A DNA stretch of 35,989 nt from the NCBI GenBank assembly GCA_003235325.1, contig QJWQ01000063.1:1-35989 (forward strand), written 5' to 3'. Source of the DNA: Gammaproteobacteria bacterium. GTDB taxonomy: Bacteria > Pseudomonadota > Gammaproteobacteria > Pseudomonadales > Porticoccaceae. The position numbers and the translations under genes are program-made. Below the pieces are notes generated by a model that ran no database searches, was not told the DNA's origin, and saw only the letters and a program-made list of their open reading frames with translations. This document shows, piece after piece, positions 16,327 to 25,334 of the stretch. The first letter of the stretch is position 1. Each line of letters begins with the position of its first letter.

Positions 16327-17226
16327 CTAGACCAGAAGAGCCAGCAGCAGAGGCAGGGTGACAAAGGAAATCAGTGTCGAGATCACCACAACGCCGGCCA
16401 CCAGACCGGCGTCCCGATCATATTTCAGGGCAAACAGGTAATTGAAAACCGCCGAGGGCATGGCCGACATCAGAATAGCCACTTTTGCCGGCATACCCTG
16501 GGCGCCCAGCAGGAAAACTGCAGCCAGGCCGACAAGGGTGCCCCCAACCACGCGCAGGCTTCCCAACAGGAATCCCAGCCGCAAGTCCCCGGCCTGCAGC
16601 CCGGACAGGGAATAGCCCAGTGTCAGCAACATCAGTGGAATGGTCATATCCCCCAGCAAGCCGGTGGTGGCGGCAATCCAGTCAGGTAATCTGACCCCGG
16701 TACCGATCAGCGCCAGTGCTACCATCGCCGACCAGATAATTGGCTGCCCGACGACACGACGCAACCGTTTTGCCAGGTCGGTTTCACGACTCAAAAGGAT
16801 ATCCCCGGAAAGGAACTGCAACATCGACACAAAGAAGAACACCATCAGTGCCAGCGCCAGGCCCTGTTCACCAAAGGCAAAAAAGCAGAGAGACAGCCCC
16901 ATATTGCCGCAATTGGGAAACACCACCGCTGGCAACATGGACCTTTGCCGTTGACCCAGCGATCTAATAGTCACAGCACCCAGCAACAGATTGCCAACCA
17001 GGATAACTCCGCTGAGCAGGGACATTTCACCGAGCATGCCAACGGGCAAGCGGGTACCGTTTATTACGGAGATAATCAGGCAGGGGGCGCCGATATAACT
17101 GATCAGTCGGGTGATAAACTGCAGTTGGAATTCCGCCGCACCCTTGTCCCGAATCCTGCCCCAGAAATAACCCAGGGACGCAATGGCGAGAACCGGAGCG
17201 ATAATATTGATCAGGGTTACCAACAT
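16327..17226 (-). CDS. AEC-family (auxin efflux carrier-type) transporter
   Basis: 299 residues from ATG 17226, with GGA 6 bases upstream; a TTG at 17235 would add three residues. About ten hydrophobic segments in two halves. Signature phrases are FPNCGNMGLSLCFFAFGEQG (the conserved N-x-G-N-x-G crossover in helix 4) and MPSAVFNYLFALKYDRDAGL (the A-x-N-Y...Y crossover in the second half). Bacterial members move organic acids such as malate or malonate. It is first in the operon with the small membrane protein and the AI-2E-family permease, and divergent from the plus-strand envelope cluster. Confidence 0.88.
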   Translation of the reverse strand: MLVTLINIIAPVLAIASLGYFWGRIRDKGAAEFQLQFITRLISYIGAPCLIISVINGTRLPVGMLGEMSLLSGVILVGNLLLGAVTIRSLGQRQRSMLPAVVFPNCGNMGLSLCFFAFGEQGLALALMVFFFVSMLQFLSGDILLSRETDLAKRLRRVVGQPIIWSAMVALALIGTGVRLPDWIAATTGLLGDMTIPLMLLTLGYSLSGLQAGDLRLGFLLGSLRVVGGTLVGLAAVFLLGAQGMPAKVAILMSAMPSAVFNYLFALKYDRDAGLVAGVVVISTLISFVTLPLLLALLV

Positions 17227-17404
17227 TTTATCCAAACTGTCTATACTCGTTCAGAGCGCACTTCTTCTGCAATGAACAACTTTACCGGAACCACCGAAGC
17301 GCAACGACCAAAATCAACAACAAGCGTTCCATTCGGAACAAAAACGGGTCTTTTGTTTCTAATTGCAATAGGGTCAGGTTCGGGGCAGGTGGTGATATAA
17401 GACA

Positions 17405-18739
17405 ATGAAAACTTCAGTCGGGTGGTACAGAGCGGTTGCTCTGGTTACCGGGTTTAGCGTGGTGCCATTGACGATGGCGATTTCGGAACCGGAACCTGAT
17501 GCGGACAGTGCTGCATCCATTCAGGTTGAAGCCGCATCACCCTCGCCGCCGCCAACCGATGCCAACGGCGTAATCGGGGCAGAAATCTTGAGTCAGGAAA
17601 CAGGCGCGCCCCCCAGCCAAGCCACCATTGACCGTTATCTGACCATGATCGATCAACTGGAAGCAGAGGGCGATTCCTACGATATGAAGCTGGCGGAGAC
17701 TGTCTACGGACTGGGCCGGGTTCTGCAACAAACCGGCCAGCACAATGCGGCGATCCCCGCCTTCAGAAGAGCACTACAGATAACCCGGGTCAATGACGGA
17801 CTGTACAGTCCCAGCCAGGAACCCATGATCAGGGGTATGATTGAAAGTCAGAAAGCCAGCAAGTTGTACGAGGAGGCTGCCGACCAGTACCAACACCTGT
17901 TCTGGATCAAGGCCCGGGCCTACGGAGAAACCGATCCGCGACTGATTCCGTTGCTGGATGAAGTCAGCCGGTGGCACCTCCATGTTTACAGTTCAGAGCC
18001 AGACCGTTCCAAACTGCAGCACCTGGTGGAATCCCAGAGTCTGACTGCCAGCGCCATCAATCTGGTTGCGGCCAGCAGTGGCCCATTTTCTCTGGGATTA
18101 ATTCCGTTGCTCAGAAATGTTGTCCGTTCAAGCTTCTACCTGGCCAGATACCAGCAGGATTATCCAGATACAGCCCCGGAGCCTGCGGAATTTACGGTGA
18201 GCCGTGTTTCCCGGGTGTCGGACCCCTTCCCTTCCCGGGAACAGAGTCTGATGGGCCACAGCTATAGCAATGGCCGCGAGGCCTACGAGAAAATTATCGA
18301 GATCCTGCACAACAATCCTGAGGCCAGTAACCGGGAAAAAGCCGTCGCCTTTGCCGAACTGGGCGACTGGTATCTGATCTTTGGTCGCCGGAGCTCGGCC
18401 TGGACAGCCTATGGTGAAGCCTACAGATTGTTGACACTGGAGGCCAATTACAAAGAGTTGGTCAACGAGCTGTTTGGCACGCCTCGATTGCTGCCACTGA
18501 TCCTTGACGACCGGGAAAATTCGGCCCCCGAAACTTTCGTTCGGGTTGAACTGGATGTAGCACCCAGCGGTGTGGCCCGGAATATCAGGGTCCTGGAAAC
18601 CTATCCGGAAGATTCGGAAAAACTGGCAAACACCGCCAAAAGAATGTTAAGAGATGCGAGGTTCAGGCCGATCCTCATCGATGGCGAACCGGCTACAGCC
18701 ACCGCGATGCAATTCAAACTACTCATTGCCGAGGGGTGA
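17405..18739 (+). CDS. Exported TPR protein with a TonB-like C-terminal domain
   Basis: 444 residues. A signal peptide (about 1-25, ending PLTMA) leads to a Pro/Ser-rich linker. TPR-like helices follow (VYGLGRVLQQTGQHNAAIPA then FRRALQITR at about 98-130; VAFAELGDWYLIFGRRSSAW at about 310-330). The last about 70 residues (VRVELDVAPSGVARNIRVLE, LANTAKRMLRDARFRPILID) follow the TonB C-terminal fold pattern V-x-F-x-V-x-x-x-G-x-V-x-x-...-A-x-x-x-L-x-x-x-x-F-x-P. No TonB membrane anchor is present, so it is not a standard energy transducer. It probably links periplasmic parts of the machine encoded downstream. It is first in the plus-strand run; the next gene begins 5 bases after its stop. Confidence 0.8.
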   Translation: MKTSVGWYRAVALVTGFSVVPLTMAISEPEPDADSAASIQVEAASPSPPPTDANGVIGAEILSQETGAPPSQATIDRYLTMIDQLEAEGDSYDMKLAETVYGLGRVLQQTGQHNAAIPAFRRALQITRVNDGLYSPSQEPMIRGMIESQKASKLYEEAADQYQHLFWIKARAYGETDPRLIPLLDEVSRWHLHVYSSEPDRSKLQHLVESQSLTASAINLVAASSGPFSLGLIPLLRNVVRSSFYLARYQQDYPDTAPEPAEFTVSRVSRVSDPFPSREQSLMGHSYSNGREAYEKIIEILHNNPEASNREKAVAFAELGDWYLIFGRRSSAWTAYGEAYRLLTLEANYKELVNELFGTPRLLPLILDDRENSAPETFVRVELDVAPSGVARNIRVLETYPEDSEKLANTAKRMLRDARFRPILIDGEPATATAMQFKLLIAEG

Positions 18740-18744
18740 CATCA

Positions 18745-19776
18745 GTGAAAACCGGATACTGGGTACTCCTCCTGCCGCTAGCATTACTGATTGGTTGCCA
18801 GACGCCACCGCCCGCCAGCTCCAGCCAGTCTCAACCGCAAATGCCGTCACCACCCACAAGTGGTGGACCGCCTGCAACCGCTTCTTCGATGCCTTCGATG
18901 CCTTCGATGCCGGGAACACCGAGCAATTCGCCCAGTTCCAGCAGTTCCTCCAGCTCCAGCAGTTCCAGCAGTTCCTCCAGTTCCAGCACGTCCTCCACCA
19001 GCAGCGGTAGCGCCGGTGGCCTGCCATCGATTCCCTCGCCGTCGTCGACAATTCCTGGCGCCAGTGGCGCCGAGAGCGGGTCGGAAAGTGCCGACATGGG
19101 TACCGACAGCGCCAGCGGCACGGAATCCGGCTCGACCGTCGGGCAAAATTCCACCCCGGGAATGGAGAATTTCCCGGGTGGTGGAGCGGGCGGGAACCAG
19201 GGTCAAGGTGAGTCTGCAGACATGGGCAGTTCCGGTGATGGCGGCGCTGAGAGCGAGGGCGGCGGCTACGGCCAATCAGGATCTGGAGGCGACCAGCCAA
19301 TGACCGGTGCGGAAGCGGTCGGTGTCCTCGATGAGCAGCTCGATGCCTCCCTGGCGGTATTTGACGGCATGATTCTCGGCGAACGGGGCACAGCAGCGGG
19401 TATTGAAAACAGCAATACCTCCGACGATCCCGGCAGTGCCGGTTCGAATGATGAACCCCTGTTTGAAGAGGGCGAACTTGGCGGTGGTAGTGGCGGCACG
19501 GCTGTGCCCGGGATGCCTTCCGGCGCTGGCGGGATTGAAGCCGGTGACGGCAGCGTTGTCGATGGCGACAGCAACGGCAATCGGACTGAAGGAGATGCCA
19601 GCGGACCGGCTGTAGAAACTGCCAGGGCCGACGGTGGTGTACCGGCGGATATTGCCAGCGGCGCCGATGACGATATCGTTGCCCGGCAGATTCGAGAGGC
19701 GGCAATGAAAGAAAAGGATCCGGTCCTGCGGGAGAAACTCTGGGATGAGTACCGCAAGTACAAAAATCAGCAATGA
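18745..19776 (+). CDS. Serine/glycine-rich low-complexity lipoprotein
   Basis: 343 residues from GTG 18745, preceded by GAGGGG at 8 bases; the frame also allows GTG 18736. The start MKTGYWVLLLPLALLIGC is a lipoprotein signal with lipobox LIGC. Then comes a disordered region: three SMP repeats, 18 consecutive serines, and long Gly/Ser/Glu stretches. Only two parts look structured: GAEAVGVLDEQLDASLAVFD near residue 190 and the C-terminal helix VARQIREAAMKEKDPVLREK. The charged C-terminal helix may bind a partner, and the linker could span periplasm or surface. It overlaps the next gene by ATGA. Confidence 0.75.
   Translation: MKTGYWVLLLPLALLIGCQTPPPASSSQSQPQMPSPPTSGGPPATASSMPSMPSMPGTPSNSPSSSSSSSSSSSSSSSSSSTSSTSSGSAGGLPSIPSPSSTIPGASGAESGSESADMGTDSASGTESGSTVGQNSTPGMENFPGGGAGGNQGQGESADMGSSGDGGAESEGGGYGQSGSGGDQPMTGAEAVGVLDEQLDASLAVFDGMILGERGTAAGIENSNTSDDPGSAGSNDEPLFEEGELGGGSGGTAVPGMPSGAGGIEAGDGSVVDGDSNGNRTEGDASGPAVETARADGGVPADIASGADDDIVARQIREAAMKEKDPVLREKLWDEYRKYKNQQ
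18934..18987 (+). repeat. Poly-serine codon tract (18 serines)
   Basis: Eighteen serine codons in a row written as a mix of AGT, TCC and AGC. Just before it, a 9-base unit TTCGATGCC is repeated three times (about 18886-18912), encoding SMP repeats. The mixed codon use argues that the tract is kept by selection for serine more than by recent slippage. Confidence 0.85.
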
Positions 19777-20951
19777 GTTACCGTATGAACTACAAGTGCA
19801 CAATCTGGTTGTTGACACTGCTCCTGGCTCTGACCGGGTGCGGTGGCACAACCGTGAAAAGTACAAAATTTACCCAGCTAGAACAGCAGACCGCGGAAAT
19901 ACCCGAAGCCCAGTTGCTCGATCTGGGTGTTCTCGGTTTTGACCCGGGCCTGGATGACATTGAAGATGATGACAGTATCCTTCCGGAAATCCGCAACGCC
20001 GAGGCCCGGTTTTTCGCTGATCAGCTGGCGGATACCATCCAGAGCAGTGGTGCCTGGGGCGCGGTACGGGTTATTCCGGCAGCCGATACCATTGTCGATG
20101 TCTACGTCAAAGGCAAAATCCTGCACTCCGATGGTGAAAATCTGGTGCTGGCAATCCACGCCTATGACACCAGCGGCATCACCTGGCTGCGCAAGGAGTA
20201 CGACGACCGGGCCAGCCGTTATGCCTATGACCGCCGCCGCAAGATCAAGGATGATCCATTTCAGGGATTGTTCAATCGCATCGCCAATGACCTGATTCGA
20301 GAGCGGCAAAACCTGGAAGGCGATCGGGCCGAGACCCTGCGGGCAATCTCTGAACTGCGCTTTGCCCGGCTATTCGCCCCGGACGCCTACAGCGATTACC
20401 TTCGCGAAAACCGCAAGGGTGTACTGGAGATCAGTAGGTTACCCGCCGAAAACGACCCCCTGCTGACACGAATCCGACGCATTCGGGAACGGGATTATCT
20501 CTATATCGATACCCTACAGGAGTATTACCACGCCTTTTCCCGCCGCATGGAGACACCCTACCAGAACTGGCGCGCCGAGAGTTACAGTGAGGTTATCGCT
20601 GCCCGGGAACTGAAACAGCAATCCACACAGCGTCTGGTGGGTGGTATCGCGGCCGTGGTCGGCGGTATCGCCGCTGCCACCTCCAGCAACGCCGCGTCAC
20701 GCACAGGGGGCTACGTGGCGGCAACGGGAGGCGGCATGCTGATCAAGAGCGCCCTGGAAAAAAAGGCTGAAGCCCAGTTGCACATTGAAACCCTGGTCGA
20801 GTTGGGTCAGTCTCTGGAAGCCGAGATTGAACCACAGGTGATTGAGCTGGAAGACCGCACCATTACCCTTACCGGCAATGCCGAAGCCCAGTACCAGCAA
20901 TGGAAAGCCATTCTGCAGGAAATTTACGCCGCCGAGCGGGGTGACATCTGA
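19773..20951 (+). CDS. Lipoprotein with a glycine-zipper-like segment, unknown function
   Basis: 392 residues. The ATG shares ATGA with the upstream stop. A lipoprotein signal ends at the lipobox ALTGC (about residue 23). A folded domain (about 45-170; LLDLGVLGFDPGLDDI, VDVYVKGKILHSDGENLVLA, DTSGITWLRKEYDDRASRYA) is followed by a helical, Arg-rich region. At about 287-325 lies a Gly/Ala-rich hydrophobic stretch (LVGGIAAVVGGIAAATSSNA, GGYVAATGGGMLIKSALEKK), like glycine-zipper segments in envelope proteins. The C-terminus is a Gln/Glu-rich coiled coil. I cannot name the family. It is most likely outer-membrane anchored and part of the envelope cluster. Confidence 0.75.
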   Translation: MSYRMNYKCTIWLLTLLLALTGCGGTTVKSTKFTQLEQQTAEIPEAQLLDLGVLGFDPGLDDIEDDDSILPEIRNAEARFFADQLADTIQSSGAWGAVRVIPAADTIVDVYVKGKILHSDGENLVLAIHAYDTSGITWLRKEYDDRASRYAYDRRRKIKDDPFQGLFNRIANDLIRERQNLEGDRAETLRAISELRFARLFAPDAYSDYLRENRKGVLEISRLPAENDPLLTRIRRIRERDYLYIDTLQEYYHAFSRRMETPYQNWRAESYSEVIAARELKQQSTQRLVGGIAAVVGGIAAATSSNAASRTGGYVAATGGGMLIKSALEKKAEAQLHIETLVELGQSLEAEIEPQVIELEDRTITLTGNAEAQYQQWKAILQEIYAAERGDI

Positions 20952-21159
20952 TGCCCCGCTACCACGCCATGCGGGCTAGAACCGGTGGGCGTAGAATTGT
21001 CCCGGCCAGTGCCGGCAAGCAAGATCCATGGCATTACTGGTAAAGTCCCCGGTCTCGGCAGAGTCCATTGACAGACAAACATACCTTTTCGCTGAATGAG
21101 GCGATTTCTGGGCAGGTCGTACCCGCTGAAAGGCCGCTTGCAGTTGAGATATTGGCAGT

Positions 21160-22659
21160 ATGGTTGCAGATAAAAACGATTTCGAAACGATCCGGCCCGC
21201 CGAAATATCCCTGACAACACCGCCATTAGCCGAGAGCAGCGCCTCGGCTAATGGCCGCGGGCCCGATCGCTGGCTGATCACGGCATTGATCGTAGCGGTG
21301 TTACTGGCACTGGTGGTGATCTTTGTGTTGCCGGAACTGGTGCGAAAACCCGAACCGGAAATCGGCAGTCTCAACCCGCCGGTGGAAACTGCCACTCCGC
21401 TGAAGGAATCGCCGTTTCAGGAGGCACAGTTGGCGGAGGCCCGCCAGGAAGCTCAGAAAATTCTGGCACGGATTCTGGAAAAGAAAACCTATCTGGAATC
21501 CCGGCAGGTCGGTCTCTGGGCCAACGATGCCTTTGCCGGTGCACTGGCACAGGCTGAAAGTGGTGACAACCTCTACCGGGATCGGCAATTCACTCAGGCA
21601 CTCGACAGCTATCGCAATGCCGAGCAAGCCATGCTGGCCCTGGAACAGGATTTGCCCGCCCTGATTCAACAGACCCTGGAGCAGGGATTTGCCGCCATTG
21701 ATGCCGGCCAAACGCAACAGGCCGTCGACAGTTTTGCCCTGGCCCTGGCCATGGCACCGAATAACGCCGAGGCCCTGAAGGGCTCGGCCAGGGCAGAGTC
21801 CCTGCCCCGGGTTCTGGCGCTACTGGACCGCGCCAGGCAGGCTGAACAGACGGGAGACCTTGACGCTGCCCGGGACCATTACCAGTCGGCCCTGGTCCTG
21901 GACGCCGAGCACAAGAGGGCCCTGCAAGGTGCCCGGGAAATCGATATAAAAATTGCCGCCAGGGAATTCAACAGAGCCATGAGCCGGGGCTTCAGTGCCC
22001 TGGAAGCCAACGATCACGAGCAGGCTTTAAGGGCCTTTGAATCCGCCCTGTCCCTGCAACCGGAAAGCAGTGCCGCGCAGTCGGCCCTGACGCAGGCACG
22101 CAACCGCCGGGCGCAGGCAACGGTGCAGTCCCTGCTGCAACAGGGGGCTGACCAGGAACGTCGTGAAGCCTGGCCGCAGGCGGTGACCAGCTATCAGCAG
22201 GTGGTGGACCGGGACAACTCGGTGATAGCCGCCCGGGTCGGACTGATCCGGGCTCGGGCCAGGGCGTCCCTGAACGACAGTCTGGAACATCTACTCGGGG
22301 ACCCCGGCCGCCTGTCCAGCACTGCTGTTTACCGGCATGCACGGCAGGTGCTGGCCGATGCCACGGCTATTACCGATGCGGGCCCGACGTTGAAATCACA
22401 GATATCGCAACTGCAAAAAGCCCTGGAAATGGCGCTAATCCCGGTAACTGTCACCCTCGCCTCCGATGAAAAAACCAGCGTCACGCTCTTCAAGATCGGC
22501 GCCCTGGGCAGCTTCAGCCAGCGAACGCTGGATCTGAAACCCGGAAGCTACGTGGTCACTGGCAGCCGGCCTGGCTACAGGGATGTCAGGGTGGAGTTTG
22601 AAGTGGTTGCCGGTACCACTCCCGAACCGGTGGTGGTGGTCTGCAAGGAGCCGGTGTAA
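21160..22659 (+). CDS. Membrane-anchored periplasmic TPR protein with PEGA-like C-terminus
   Basis: 499 residues. A cytoplasmic N-tail of about 37 residues is followed by one membrane helix (WLITALIVAVLLALVVIFVL). A large periplasmic part contains a coiled coil (about 90-115) and at least four TPR-like units (QGFAAIDAGQTQQAVDSFAL, ARQAEQTGDLDAARDHYQSA, GFSALEANDHEQALRAFESA, WPQAVTSYQQVVDRD). The last about 65 residues (LDLKPGSYVVTGSRPGYRDV) have the PEGA-type beta pattern also seen five times in the next protein. It is probably a scaffold of the envelope complex. The stop and the next start overlap in TAATG. Confidence 0.85.
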   Translation: MVADKNDFETIRPAEISLTTPPLAESSASANGRGPDRWLITALIVAVLLALVVIFVLPELVRKPEPEIGSLNPPVETATPLKESPFQEAQLAEARQEAQKILARILEKKTYLESRQVGLWANDAFAGALAQAESGDNLYRDRQFTQALDSYRNAEQAMLALEQDLPALIQQTLEQGFAAIDAGQTQQAVDSFALALAMAPNNAEALKGSARAESLPRVLALLDRARQAEQTGDLDAARDHYQSALVLDAEHKRALQGAREIDIKIAAREFNRAMSRGFSALEANDHEQALRAFESALSLQPESSAAQSALTQARNRRAQATVQSLLQQGADQERREAWPQAVTSYQQVVDRDNSVIAARVGLIRARARASLNDSLEHLLGDPGRLSSTAVYRHARQVLADATAITDAGPTLKSQISQLQKALEMALIPVTVTLASDEKTSVTLFKIGALGSFSQRTLDLKPGSYVVTGSRPGYRDVRVEFEVVAGTTPEPVVVVCKEPV

Positions 22660-24893
22660 TGGACCAGGACCGACGGGACCAAAACCGACGGGTTCAGGCC
22701 CCTGCCGGGGGCGAAATCAGCCCCATCGCTTTCGAGCCCCTGGCTCCCGAAGGGCGCCCGACAAAAGTGCGACTGCGGCCGGCCCTTATGGTGCTGGCAT
22801 TCCTGCTCGCAGTCGCCGGCGCCGTTCTCTGGTACCTGCTCACCGCCAGAGCCCTGGTGGTGACCACAGAGCCCACCGAGGCCAGGATCGACCTGGGTGG
22901 CGCACTGACCTTTCGCCTGGCGGATCATTACCTGTTACGTCCGGGCCAGTACACCATTGAAGCCGTCGCCCCCGGCTATGCAAACTACAGCAGGGTGGTC
23001 ACCGTTACCAGCGCCGATAACCAGCAGGTCCATCTGCAGCTGGAAAAACTTCCGGGTCACCTGCAGATAAGTGCCGTGGCGACCGCGACCGCGGGAGCCG
23101 ATGCCGGGTCAGATATTGCCGGGAATCCGGCGGGCGCGGATTCGCCGGCCGCCGCCGCAACAGAGCCAGGCCCGGCGAATGCCACTCCGGAAAACGTCGA
23201 TATAGAAGCCGAGATTTTCCTCGATGGCGCCGTAGTCGGGAAAACACCGGCGACCCTGGACAATCTCGCCCCCGGCAAGCACCTGATGCGGTTGCGGGCG
23301 CCCCGCTATTTTGCCGAAAGCCGGGAGATCGAGATTGAGGGCCTGGACCGGACCCAGAATCTGACCCTGAGCCTGAAACCGGCCTGGGGTTTTCTGCAAC
23401 TGGCTTCCGAGCCGTCCGGTGCCGAGGTACTGGTGGGCAATCGACTCCAGGGGCGAACACCCCTGGTGGCGGAAGTGCTGGAGAGCGGTGAAGAGGTTCT
23501 GGTCAGGTTGCCCGGTTACAAACCCTGGCAGCAGTACCATGCCATAGAAGCGGGTCAGACCCAGAGCCTGGCGCCAATTGCTCTCGAGCCGGTCGATGGC
23601 ACGGTTCGGGTGAATACCGCTCCCGCCGGCGCCACCCTGACTGTCGACAACCAGTTTCGAGGCCAGACACCGGTGACCCTGGCACTGAAACCGGGTATGG
23701 ACCACGACTTCCGTTTTTTTCTGGACGGCTATCGGCGCGCCAGCCGCAGCCTCAGTGTGAAGCCCGGCAGCGAACAGGATTTGCAGGTCGACCTGACCCC
23801 GGAACTGGGTTCCCTGCGCATCACCACCAGGCCAGCTGATGCCCAGCTGTTCATCGACGGCAAGCTCCGGGGAGTCGGCGGCGACACCCTGCGACTGCCG
23901 GCCCGGGCCCATCGCCTCGAGGTCCGTAAGGAGGGCTACGCCACGGTATCCCGCCTGATTACTCCCAGACCTGACCTGGACCAGGTGCTGCAGATCAGCC
24001 TGCTGACCGAGGCCCAGGCGAAAACAGCCAGTCTGCCAGAGCAAATCAGAACCACAACGGGGCAGACCCTGAAGCTGTTCAAGCCCGGGCAGGTGTTTGC
24101 CATGGGCTCTTCCCGGCGGGAACAGGGACGCCGGGCCAACGAGGTTCAGCGAAAGGTACAGTTAACCCGGCCGTTTTACCTGGCGACCACCGAGGTCAGC
24201 AATCTGGCCTTCAAAAAATTCAAATCGTCCCACACGTCGAGTCACGCCAGCGGCATAACCCTGGACTTGCCCAACCAGCCAGTGGTTCGCGTCACCTGGA
24301 ACGACGCCGCCCGCTTCTGTAACTGGCTCAGCCAGCAGGAAGGTCTGGACCTGTTTTACAACCTTGACGGCGGCCGGGTCACAGGCGACAACCCGGCAGC
24401 CACCGGCTACCGACTGCCAACCGAGGCCGAGTGGGCCTGGGCAGCTCGGGTCGACCAGAATGGCGCTCTGCTCAAATACCCCTGGGGCGGCGGCCTGCCA
24501 CCACCGGCTAAGGCGGGAAACTACGCCGATATCAGTGCCGCCAGGATCATCGGTCGCACGGTCAAGGACTACAAGGACGGCTTTGCCGTCTCGGCGCCGG
24601 TGGCGAGCTTTAATGCCAATGGCAAGGGCCTGTATGACATGGGTGGCAACGTGGCGGAATGGGTCAACGACTTCTACGGTATTGAACCGAATATTGCCGG
24701 CGACACCCCGACGAATCCCCTGGGACCCGAGGCCGGGGAGTTTCACGTGATTCGGGACGCCAGCTGGCGCCACGGCTCCCTGACTGAACTGCGGCTGTCA
24801 TTTCGGGACTACGGCACCGAGGCCCGGGACGATGTCGGCTTTCGCCTCGCCCGTTATGCGCTGCCCCCCGACCAGGACCCGGTTGATGGTTAA
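22659..24893 (+). CDS. Membrane protein with five PEGA-like repeats and an FGE-sulfatase-like domain
   Basis: 744 residues. A cytoplasmic tail (1-40) precedes a membrane helix (about 42-63) and five PEGA-like beta domains at about 66-120, 183-228, 246-295, 316-365 and 386-432. Each has a G-x-x-x-G-x-TP-type turn and a GY near its end (GRTPLVAEV, VRLPGYKPW). An FGE-sulfatase/SUMF1 domain follows at about 470-735: GYRLPTEAEWAWAAR, YPWGGGLPPP, NGKGLYDMGGNVAEWVNDFY, DVGFRLAR. The usual RGGSW reads RDASW, and the two catalytic cysteines of true formylglycine-generating enzyme are absent. I therefore infer binding, not catalysis; related domains in PvdO and EgtB show that the fold is versatile. It probably reaches across the periplasm. 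Confidence 0.88.
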   Translation: MDQDRRDQNRRVQAPAGGEISPIAFEPLAPEGRPTKVRLRPALMVLAFLLAVAGAVLWYLLTARALVVTTEPTEARIDLGGALTFRLADHYLLRPGQYTIEAVAPGYANYSRVVTVTSADNQQVHLQLEKLPGHLQISAVATATAGADAGSDIAGNPAGADSPAAAATEPGPANATPENVDIEAEIFLDGAVVGKTPATLDNLAPGKHLMRLRAPRYFAESREIEIEGLDRTQNLTLSLKPAWGFLQLASEPSGAEVLVGNRLQGRTPLVAEVLESGEEVLVRLPGYKPWQQYHAIEAGQTQSLAPIALEPVDGTVRVNTAPAGATLTVDNQFRGQTPVTLALKPGMDHDFRFFLDGYRRASRSLSVKPGSEQDLQVDLTPELGSLRITTRPADAQLFIDGKLRGVGGDTLRLPARAHRLEVRKEGYATVSRLITPRPDLDQVLQISLLTEAQAKTASLPEQIRTTTGQTLKLFKPGQVFAMGSSRREQGRRANEVQRKVQLTRPFYLATTEVSNLAFKKFKSSHTSSHASGITLDLPNQPVVRVTWNDAARFCNWLSQQEGLDLFYNLDGGRVTGDNPAATGYRLPTEAEWAWAARVDQNGALLKYPWGGGLPPPAKAGNYADISAARIIGRTVKDYKDGFAVSAPVASFNANGKGLYDMGGNVAEWVNDFYGIEPNIAGDTPTNPLGPEAGEFHVIRDASWRHGSLTELRLSFRDYGTEARDDVGFRLARYALPPDQDPVDG

Positions 24894-24965
24894 TGTCGCT
24901 TTGCTGGTTTTCGCCCGGCTGACTATCACAGCGGGCTCTTGCGGGTTGACTGCCCGGGTCAAATC

Positions 24966-25262
24966 ATGAAGCGCTCGAGTCTAAAAATTCCGTTTCTATG
25001 GTCTCTGCCGGTGGCTGTCCTTTTACTATCGCTGGCTGGCGTTTGTTCCGCCGCGGGGGAAGAGCAGGCCGATGCCGGAGGCAGTGACCAGGTCACCGAG
25101 ACACCGATGCCGGAGTCGGCGAAGCAAACAGCAGACTCCCTGCCCGGGGCAACACCCGAAGCGGAGCCGAAGCAGGATAACGCCCCGGTTGCCGATCCGG
25201 CCTTTGTGCCCAGCGAGGAAATTTCCGAAGACCTGTCGGTACCGTTTCCGGTGGACATCTGA
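24966..25262 (+). CDS. Small acidic exported protein
   Basis: 98 residues from ATG 24966; an upstream ATG at 24939 would spoil the signal peptide. A signal peptide (about 1-29, LWSLPVAVLLLSLAGVCSAA) is followed by a Pro/Glu/Asp-rich disordered chain and a more regular end, FVPSEEISEDLSVPFPVDI. The end looks like a short docking motif, not a folded domain. It lies 72 bases before the MotA/ExbB-like gene and may be an accessory to the channel or the vWA proteins. I do not recognise a family. Confidence 0.65.
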   Translation: MKRSSLKIPFLWSLPVAVLLLSLAGVCSAAGEEQADAGGSDQVTETPMPESAKQTADSLPGATPEAEPKQDNAPVADPAFVPSEEISEDLSVPFPVDI

Positions 25263-25334
25263 ACCATGGAAATCAGCACCGGCTGCGCCGCTGTAATCCG
25301 GTAAACTTGCCAATTGACTGCGACAGGACATGCC

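Noticed and set aside
18719-19705. 328-codon minus-strand frame antisense to the serine-rich lipoprotein
   Set aside because: Its Arg/His/Cys-rich composition is what the complement of Ser/Gly codons gives; no signal, motif or ribosome site.
23109-24044. 311-codon minus-strand frame inside the PEGA/FGE gene
   Set aside because: Shadow of a GC-rich real gene whose domains are clear on the plus strand.
22659-24893. True sulfatase-modifying (formylglycine-generating) enzyme
   Set aside because: The two catalytic cysteines are missing and no sulfatase gene is nearby.
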